NCBI GenBank assembly: GCA_002440125.1
Contig: DJRQ01000040.1
Coordinates: 28,037 to 45,355, forward strand
Direction of reading: 5' to 3'
Length of the DNA stretch: 17,319 nucleotides
DNA from: Caryophanales bacterium UBA6356
GTDB taxonomy: Bacteria; Bacillota_I; Bacilli_A; RFN20; CAG-826
Shown: piece after piece, positions 7,011 through 12,271 of the stretch
Layout: each line of letters starts with the position of its first letter
How positions within the stretch are numbered: the stretch's first letter is position 1
Position numbers and translations under genes: made by a program
The notes under the pieces: generated by a model
What the model was told of the DNA's origin: nothing
Seen by the model: the letters and a program-made list of their open reading frames with translations, nothing else
Databases searched by the model: none

Positions 7011-8627
7011 ATGAAAGGTTTTAAGCATTTCGGCGCGATGATTGATGTTTCACGGAATGGTGTTCTTACAAAAAAAGAATTCTTCCGTGTCGTCGATCTT
7101 CTTTCTAAAATCGGTTACGATACCATCGAACTTTATAGTGAGGATATCTACGAAGTCGAAGGAGAGACTTATTTTGGCTATATGAGAGGTGGATATTCCA
7201 TCCTTGAACTTCAGGAATTCGACGCCTATTGCCAAAAGAAAGGCATAGAGCTCATCCCTTGCATTCAAACCTTGGCTCACTTCACGAATCCTTCGAAAGA
7301 GAAAGAATTCATGCCTCTTTTGGATCTTGATGACATTTTGAATGTGGATGACCCCAAAGTATATGAATTCTTAGACCGCCTTATCGGTAGCGCTCGCAAA
7401 GCGTTCTCTTCTAAACACATCAATATCGGCATGGACGAGGCCTATCGCCTTGGCTTAGGGAAACATCTCCAGGAGCACGGCTATGAAGCTCAAAGCGATC
7501 TTATGCTGCGTCACTTAAAGAAGGTATCTGAGATTGCTAAGAAGTATGGCTTTGATTGCCATATGTGGGGCGACATGTTCGTCCGCATGGTAAACGATGA
7601 TGGATCATATCTTGTCAACGGCCTTCCTAGCGTCTTTAAACTCAAGGCCCTTCATCTTGATGTGCCAAGCAATGTCGAAGTGGCTTATTGGGACTATGGC
7701 CAAACGGATCCTAAGTTCTATGATGGCATGTTCGAATTCTATCGCGCTTTAGGGAGAGATATTTGGTTTGCGGGTGCAGCGAACACTTGGATTGGTTTTG
7801 CCCCTCAAAATAAAGCGGGCCTTCCCATCATGCGCGCCTCATTCGATAGCATGCGCCGCAATAAAGTTGAGAATTATCTGATTACTTTGTGGGGCGATAA
7901 TGGCAAGGATTGCTCGATCAATGCCGCGTTGCCAATGCTTTTTGCCGCCAGCGAATTTGCAAAAGGAATCGAGGATACCGACCTCATAAAGAAGCATTTC
8001 AAAGAAGTGCTCGGACTTGATTTCGACGACTTCGATTTGCTGGATGACGTGAATAGAATAATGGTCAATGGCAAAATCGAAATGCCAGTGAACGCTCTCT
8101 CGAAAGGGCTCTTCTACCAAGATCCTCTTTGTGGGGTATTGGACGTCGATTTGGCTAATATCGATAAAATCCACTATAAGAAACTCTCGGAAGAACTTCT
8201 TGAAGCGAAGAATAGGAACGAGCCATATGGTTATCTTTTCGAAACGATCTCTCGCCTCTCTTCTTTCCTTGCCCACAAAGCTTACTTGGGAATTGATATC
8301 CATAAAGCCTATTTCGCCAAGGATAAAGAACTTCTTAAGAAAGAAATAAAAGAAATCGACCTTGCCCTTGCTTCGCTTGATTCTTTTGTCGAAGCCTTCG
8401 AATATCAATGGATGAGGGAGAACAAGGCTTTCGGATATGAGATCCATTGTGCCCGTTTTGGTGGGGTTCGAGAAAGGCTAAGCTATGCGAAGCGAGTTCT
8501 TCTTGCTTATAGCAATGGCGAGATGGATAGGATTGAGGAACTTGAGGCCAAACAACTTCCTTTCTATCGTCCAGAAGGTTTCAGGATGAATAACTATCGT
8601 TCCTTCATTTCGACAAGCGAAATCTAA
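7011..8627 (+). CDS. GH20 beta-N-acetylhexosaminidase (GH20C type, catalytic part only)
   Basis: 538 residues. It begins directly with the first strand of the GH20 TIM barrel ('GAMIDVSRNGVLTKKEF'). It then shows 'YDTIELYSEDIYEVEG', 'IELIPCIQTLAHF' and the catalytic pair in 'INIGMDEAYRLGLG' (Asp142-Glu143). In GH20 the Asp orients the substrate 2-acetamido group and the Glu is the acid/base. Later barrel motifs 'CHMWGDMF', 'VAYWDYG' and 'LWGDNG' are present, followed by an all-helical C-terminal part. The sequence closely recalls the broad-specificity intracellular GH20C of Streptococcus pneumoniae, but that protein (about 625 residues) has an extra N-terminal domain of roughly 90 residues missing here. 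There is no signal peptide, so it releases GlcNAc or GalNAc from imported oligosaccharides. It stands alone between terminator 6851-6879 and the opposing ATPase gene. Confidence 0.93.
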   Translation: MKGFKHFGAMIDVSRNGVLTKKEFFRVVDLLSKIGYDTIELYSEDIYEVEGETYFGYMRGGYSILELQEFDAYCQKKGIELIPCIQTLAHFTNPSKEKEFMPLLDLDDILNVDDPKVYEFLDRLIGSARKAFSSKHINIGMDEAYRLGLGKHLQEHGYEAQSDLMLRHLKKVSEIAKKYGFDCHMWGDMFVRMVNDDGSYLVNGLPSVFKLKALHLDVPSNVEVAYWDYGQTDPKFYDGMFEFYRALGRDIWFAGAANTWIGFAPQNKAGLPIMRASFDSMRRNKVENYLITLWGDNGKDCSINAALPMLFAASEFAKGIEDTDLIKKHFKEVLGLDFDDFDLLDDVNRIMVNGKIEMPVNALSKGLFYQDPLCGVLDVDLANIDKIHYKKLSEELLEAKNRNEPYGYLFETISRLSSFLAHKAYLGIDIHKAYFAKDKELLKKEIKEIDLALASLDSFVEAFEYQWMRENKAFGYEIHCARFGGVRERLSYAKRVLLAYSNGEMDRIEELEAKQLPFYRPEGFRMNNYRSFISTSEI

Positions 8628-8895
8628 AAGAGAAGCCATTTGTTTCGTTTCTCATTGTAGCATCGACCGCTTGATTTCAGATCTCCTAAACGATTCTCGA
8701 TGCAGGTTTCCTTTCGTCTTTTGGATAAAAATAGTGTAATAGGAAGCCCGCTTTTTTCGTGCTCAACACGATCCCTAGGTGTCTATCCCCACGAAACACA
8801 CGAAATGGAAGTGGATTAAGTCAAATACGCATAATTAGGGACGTTTCTAAATCATTGATGGTTTCGGAAAAAGGGGAAAAACATTACCTTAAAGA
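8628..8895. other. Convergent intergenic stretch
   Basis: This lies between the ends of the GH20 (+) and ATPase (-) genes. A TAAAGA/TCTTTA inverted repeat (8890-8895/8901-8906) overlaps the ATPase stop and might act as a weak terminator, but no T-tract follows immediately. CACGAAA occurs twice two bases apart near 8790-8806. No gene is seen. Confidence 0.4.
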
Positions 8896-10185
8896 CTAAT
8901 TCTTTAGTGCCGTGATTGGTACAACATATGTCCTATCTTTGCGATAACAAGGGCCATGGCTGGTAAGAATCATCTTGAATTTTGGGAGCTTTAGACCATC
9001 TTCCTTTAATGCTTTTTCAAATCTATTCAAAGAGGAAAAACCTTCTTTTATATTTCTTTCGCTGTATATTTTTATTTCTACTGCAGCGTATTCTCCGTTT
9101 TTTAATTCTACGATGGCGTCTATTTCTCTATTTGCGCTATCGCGATAATGCTTTAATTTTGCCTGAATGGAGTCTGCATAAATAGAAAGATCTCTTACGG
9201 CAAAATCTTCGAAGAAGAAGCCGAAAGAATGAAGGTCGTTGATTAAATCAGAAGGTTTAATCCCTAGTGCACGTGTAGCTATTGAGGTATCGATGAAGTG
9301 ATGGGTTGGGGCAGCTCTCACGCTGACTGTTGATTTAAGATTTAAATTCCAAGCCGGCATGTCATAAATAATGAACAAGTCTTTGAGCACTTTTTCGTAA
9401 GAAGAAAAGGTTTCGTCGTCCAATGCTTCGCGGATTTCGGATTCCAAAATGTCTCTTCTCATGCTTGCCTTCTTTGCTTGAGTAGATATATTCCTAGCAA
9501 ATGACTTCAGAATAAGAGTGAGCAACTGTGTGTCTTTGTTTTTGAGGAATAAAGCGAAATCGTCATTCTCATTTTCTATTCTGAACAACCCATCGTAGTA
9601 GTTTTCCGTGACCATTATAGCGTATTCCTTTTTTGCCATTAGAGAGACTGGCCAACCTCCTCTAGAAAGCATATAGGCAACCTCCTCTAGGCCTACTGGA
9701 CTTTCGCTAGAATAAATGGCGTCTGCCATTTCGCCTTTTGATTGGAATAACTCGGACAAAGAAATGATTCCAGAAGATTCTCCCGACTCGTAAAGCGAAA
9801 AGGGCTTGAGATTCATTGTTGAAATTCTTCCAGCTCCCGAGTGCTGAATTTTGGATGGATCCAAAGGAGTAGTGCTACCGGTGATGATGTATTTACCAAA
9901 CTGATAGTCTTTATCTAAATCATTTTTGATTTCATTCCATAATTCCGGCGCTTTTTGCCATTCGTCAATAAGACGAGGGCGATCTCCTTTTAAAATTCCA
10001 CGAGGATCCGAATTTGCTAAAGCGATTATATTTCCGTTTCTCAAAGAAACGCTTGATTTTGCAAACCTTTGACAAAGAGTTGTTTTTCCACAGAATTTTG
10101 GCCCTGTAACTAAAACGCATCCAGAAGAATTTAGCTTCGCGTTCAAGGTGTTTTCTGCTAATCGTTTTCGATATTCAAAAGGCAT
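8896..10185 (-). CDS. AAA ATPase, AAA_14 plus DUF4143-type
   Basis: 429 residues. The N-terminal P-loop domain has Walker A 'GPKFCGKTT' (residues 28-36), a Walker B-like 'RLIDEWQ' (Asp74-Glu75) and a sensor-like 'YIITGSTT'. The C-terminal part matches the DUF4143 pattern, with 'REIDAIVEL' and 'AAVEIKI' giving Asp356, Glu370 and Lys372, a PD-(D/E)XK nuclease-like arrangement. Such ATPases are common, mobile and patchily spread in gut Bacillota and Bacteroidota; their job is unclear (proposed roles include defence or toxin-antitoxin-like functions). The ATG at 10185 is preceded on its strand by GAGGA about 10 nt upstream. The gene is visibly more A/T-rich and uses other codons than the sugar enzymes around it, suggesting horizontal transfer. 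A three-copy repeat lies 54-116 nt upstream. It has no operon partner. Confidence 0.88.
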   Translation of the reverse strand: MPFEYRKRLAENTLNAKLNSSGCVLVTGPKFCGKTTLCQRFAKSSVSLRNGNIIALANSDPRGILKGDRPRLIDEWQKAPELWNEIKNDLDKDYQFGKYIITGSTTPLDPSKIQHSGAGRISTMNLKPFSLYESGESSGIISLSELFQSKGEMADAIYSSESPVGLEEVAYMLSRGGWPVSLMAKKEYAIMVTENYYDGLFRIENENDDFALFLKNKDTQLLTLILKSFARNISTQAKKASMRRDILESEIREALDDETFSSYEKVLKDLFIIYDMPAWNLNLKSTVSVRAAPTHHFIDTSIATRALGIKPSDLINDLHSFGFFFEDFAVRDLSIYADSIQAKLKHYRDSANREIDAIVELKNGEYAAVEIKIYSERNIKEGFSSLNRFEKALKEDGLKLPKFKMILTSHGPCYRKDRTYVVPITALKN

Positions 10186-10238
10186 ATTTTCTATCCTCGA
10201 GAATTAATTTAGACAATAAAATGGCCAATGTAAACTGA

Positions 10239-10301
10239 AAACCGACGTTTTGAAACATAATAAACCGACGAATTGAAATTTCCTAAACCGACATTTCGAA
10301 A
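10239..10301. repeat. Three direct repeats with exact 23-bp period (IS21-like end or operator array)
   Basis: Three 17-bp copies start at 10239, 10262 and 10285: AAACCGACGTTTTGAAA, AAACCGACGAATTGAAA and AAACCGACATTTCGAAA. The 6-bp spacers (CATAAT, TTTCCT) are unrelated. The AAACCGAC core is invariant and GAAA ends each copy. IS21-family transposons carry several internally repeated transposase-binding sites at each end and begin with TGT; here TGT occurs at 10229-10231, just outside the first copy. No istA/istB genes and no inverted partner end were found in the window, so it may be a lone remnant. Alternatively it is a multi-site operator upstream of the ATPase gene on the minus strand. Confidence 0.6.
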
Positions 10302-10740
10302 GATTCTTTTAAAAGAAAACGCTCCGATTTGATGCCTTCAATCGAGATTCGATGATGAAAATATTAGGCGTTTCCGGAATCGGTGGTAAGTGGATGGTTT
10401 TGCAAGAAGCCGTAGATGTTTGTCTAGTCCCTGGAACCACCAAGCTTTGCGAAGGAGACGCTCTTACGGTTCTTGGGGCTAGATGGATAGATCGTTCTTG
10501 CCGTTCTTAATGTCGAAATCACCGCAAAGCTCAGCCTTTCCTTATTGAAATAGGTGGACATGGGAACGCCCTATTTCCATGAAGTTCTTTTAAGAAAGGA
10601 CCCTTTCCTAAAATATCTTGCCAAATGGGGCTTCTCTTCTTTTCTGAGTCTAATCTTTGCGGATTTTCTTTCCTGTAAAGCGTTGTGATTCGCATGGGAA
10701 ATTGCGACGTTTTGCCTCATTGAAAGGTCAATAGTTCAAC
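10302..10740. other. Stretch without a convincing gene; short ORFs and small inverted repeats
   Basis: Holds a 14-bp palindrome TTCTTTTAAAAGAA (10304-10317) right after the third repeat, and an 8-bp inverted repeat GAAATAGG/CCTATTTC (10547-10554 and 10570-10577). Two short plus-strand ORFs, ATG 10352-10510 (52 codons) and ATG 10560-10688 (42 codons), have no clear ribosome binding site and no recognisable product. They may be debris of an inserted element or a decayed gene. No tRNA or known ncRNA is seen. Confidence 0.4.
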
Positions 10741-10792
10741 GTGGCTATCAAACTCTATGGCATTTTCGCCGCATGACTTTGATATAAGCTAC
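10741..10792. repeat. Long imperfect inverted repeat just past the XRE gene's stop
   Basis: On the plus strand GTGGCT (10741-10746) can pair with AGCTAC (10787-10792). ATCAAA (10747-10752) pairs with TTTGAT (10778-10783). The tip closes with GGC/GCC around ATTTTC (10759-10770). Internal mismatches and an ATA bulge interrupt it. It begins 2 nt after the XRE stop codon (minus strand). No T-tract follows on either strand, so it is not a standard terminator. It may be a stabilising 3' structure, an RNA element or a small repeat of the REP kind. Confidence 0.5.
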
Positions 10793-10793
10793 C

Positions 10794-11420
10794 CTACTCG
10801 AGGGAGGCTCTTCGTAAACCCTTCGTTAAAAAGATGCCAACTGTGATGGGTATTGGGATAAGAAGCACAAACCAACATTGCCAGCCTTTAGCCCCCAAGT
10901 CATAACCAAGTTCTAGATAAAGGGCGAGGCAAGTAAGCCATACGAAAAAGACGGCGGATACAAGCTTCGTTCGCTGCCATTGCCATTTTTGTGAGAATAC
11001 AATAAGCGTCAAGAAAGAAGCGGCGGGGAGCCAAAAATAAAGCTCGAAGCTTTGCCAGCTTGAAACACTAAGATTTATTCGAAGTATAACCTCTGCGATG
11101 CAAATGGCGGAAATAACGGTACAAATTCCTAGCATCGTAAGGATAAGCTTCTCTTTTAATAAGGATTTTGGGGAATCGATCGCCTTTTCTTTGAGCGTCT
11201 CTTCAGAGTGCTCCGTCACTAAAAAATCCAAGGACACTCCATAAAAAGCGGCCAATTCTTTTAGCACTCCAATGTCAGGCAACGATTCTCCCTTTTCCCA
11301 TTTTGAAATGGATTTATCGCTATAATGGAAACGTTCGGCGATTTCCCCTTGCGTTAAGCCTTTTTCCTTGCGCAGCGTGGACAAATTCTTAGCGATGACG
11401 GAGGATAGGTTTTCGTGCAT
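10794..11420 (-). CDS. XRE-family HTH regulator with four membrane segments
   Basis: 208 residues. Residues about 8-65 form a canonical XRE/Cro-type helix-turn-helix ('LRKEKGLTQGEIAERF', 'YSDKSISKWEKGESLPDI', 'ELAAFYGVSLDFLV'). After a charged linker come four hydrophobic stretches, at about residues 90-112, 122-143, 151-170 and 178-200. It is therefore a membrane-bound regulator, a layout common in Bacillota that may sense envelope or membrane signals. Its targets cannot be seen from the sequence. The ATG is at 11420 with no good ribosome binding site. On its strand TAGAAT, a possible -10 box, ends only 8 nt before the ATG, so the mRNA may have almost no leader. The microprotein gene upstream on the same strand ends in a terminator only 31 nt before this start, so the gene needs its own promoter or read-through. 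The TAG stop is at 10794-10796. Confidence 0.88.
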   Translation of the reverse strand: MHENLSSVIAKNLSTLRKEKGLTQGEIAERFHYSDKSISKWEKGESLPDIGVLKELAAFYGVSLDFLVTEHSEETLKEKAIDSPKSLLKEKLILTMLGICTVISAICIAEVILRINLSVSSWQSFELYFWLPAASFLTLIVFSQKWQWQRTKLVSAVFFVWLTCLALYLELGYDLGAKGWQCWFVLLIPIPITVGIFLTKGLRRASLE

Positions 11421-11450
11421 GGCTTCATTCTAATACATCGGACACAAAAG

Positions 11451-11469
11451 AAAAACCGCCCATCGGCGG
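11451..11469 (-). terminator. Intrinsic terminator of the acidic microprotein gene
   Basis: Read on the minus strand, CCGCC-GATG-GGCGG is followed at once by TTTTT (11455-11451). It begins 25 nt after the TAA of the small gene at 11494-11631. It confirms that the small gene is a separate minus-strand transcription unit. Confidence 0.8.
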
Positions 11470-11493
11470 CCTTGATTTTGAAGGTCGAGACGC

Positions 11494-11631
11494 TTAGTCG
11501 GCGTACTCTTCGTTAGAATCGCTTTCGTCCTCGGAATCGCTATCTTTGAAGATAGGACCTTCGCTTGCGATTTCTTCAAGAAGTTCGCTATAGGCGAGCT
11601 CTTGACCATTCATTTCGTTCTTACGGAACAT
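11494..11631 (-). CDS. 45-residue acidic protein, unknown function
   Basis: A small gene of 45 codons plus TAA. It begins MFRKNEMNGQELAYSELLEE and ends in a run rich in Asp, Glu and Ser ('DSDSEDESDSNEEYAD'). 15 of 45 residues are acidic and 3 are basic. The N-terminal half could form a short amphipathic helix; the C-terminal half is probably disordered. It is not hydrophobic and has no signal peptide or cysteine. It is supported as a real gene by AAAGGAGAG 7 nt before the ATG, an intrinsic terminator at 11451-11469 and two upstream cre-like sites. The 5' region also has a GCTCC/GGAGC hairpin just ahead of the ribosome binding site. I recognise no family. It could be a regulator of another protein, a DNA-mimic-like protein or a processed peptide; all of that is speculation. 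The XRE gene follows on the same strand. Confidence 0.72.
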   Translation of the reverse strand: MFRKNEMNGQELAYSELLEEIASEGPIFKDSDSEDESDSNEEYAD

Positions 11632-11706
11632 ATTTGAACTCTCCTTTCACGCTCCCTTTTTTCTTGGAGCACCATTAATATAAGGGCAAAACAAGGAGGA
11701 TACATT

Positions 11707-11720
11707 TGATAGCGTTTTCA
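11707..11720 (-). promoter_or_regulatory. cre site, perfect match, upstream of the acidic microprotein
   Basis: On the minus strand the sequence reads TGAAAACGCTATCA, matching all defined positions of TGWAANCGNTNWCA. It is centred about 82 nt before the ATG at 11631. A site this far upstream would more likely sit at or above the -35 region, a position at which CcpA can activate. Confidence 0.6.
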
Positions 11721-11732
11721 GAAAGGCCTTTC

Positions 11733-11746
11733 AGAAACCGCTTTCA
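11733..11746 (-). promoter_or_regulatory. Second cre-like site (13 of 14 positions)
   Basis: On the minus strand it reads TGAAAGCGGTTTCT, differing from the cre consensus only at the last base. It is centred 26 bp from the perfect site at 11707-11720. Between and around them the 9-mer TTTCAGAAA occurs twice. Confidence 0.45.
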
Positions 11747-12271
11747 AATAATAATATCGATTCCATCGAATGTTTTACTTCTAATTTAAAGAAGTTTTAT
11801 CGTTAATTTTGGAGGGTGGTTTTATTTGGGGTGATAGTTCTTTTTCGAAACGAGGAAAAGGAGAGGAGCACTATCAAAACCTTAAAAATTTTTAAGTTTC
11901 GACCGTGCCTTGCAATATCACTCTTTGAAGGAGAAGAGGCTACTTTGGACAAACTATAGTGCTGCCTAAACATTAGCTCAAAAGCATTTTGACTGTCGTC
12001 GATGTGTTTCTTTCGGGCTGCTTCTAGAATGGGTAGGGTAAGCCTGTTTTGAATGCTTGCACTCCGTATATCGCCCTAGACGCGGAAAGCGGCCATAAGG
12101 TCGGCGGCCTCACGCGGGCGGAGGAGTTTTGTGGCTTCCTCGATATTCGACTTGCTGATGGATGGCGTTACATGAGAATGGCCAAGATGGCGACGCTTTA
12201 CTTTTTGGAACCCTATTCGTTTGAAATCATGTAAAATAAACGCAGGAGGTCTATACCAAAAAATACAAACG
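11747..12271. other. Long non-coding stretch with competing inverted repeats
   Basis: No convincing gene. TGATAGT (11832-11838) pairs with ACTATCA (11870-11876), enclosing a CTTTTTC/GGAAAAG hairpin (11840-11846/11854-11860, one G-U pair). The same 3' arm can instead pair as AGCACTAT (11867-11874) with ATAGTGCT (11956-11963). Next to it is a perfect 16-bp palindrome CTTAAAAATTTTTAAG (11881-11896). A G/C-rich patch lies at about 12075-12125. A TTG-started 61-codon frame (12049-12234) has no ribosome binding site. It could be the leader of the PIN gene or a small RNA. Confidence 0.45.

Noticed and set aside
10352..10688. Two short ORFs (10352-10510 and 10560-10688)
   Set aside because: Weak or no ribosome binding sites, no similarity I can recall, and no coupling to neighbours.
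10690..10793. Possible tracrRNA or CRISPR-repeat-like sequence (motifs such as TTCAATGAGG on the minus strand)
   Set aside because: No array of repeats, no cas genes and no T-tract terminator in the window. The resemblance is superficial.
11705..11788. Short plus-strand frame from a TTG behind AAGGAGGAT
   Set aside because: Only 27 codons with no recognisable product, and it overlaps both cre sites. The AGGAGG is probably chance.
12049..12234. 61-codon TTG-started frame in the G/C-rich patch
   Set aside because: It reads somewhat protein-like but has no ribosome binding site, an in-frame stop just upstream and no recognisable family. Possibly a gene relic; not called.
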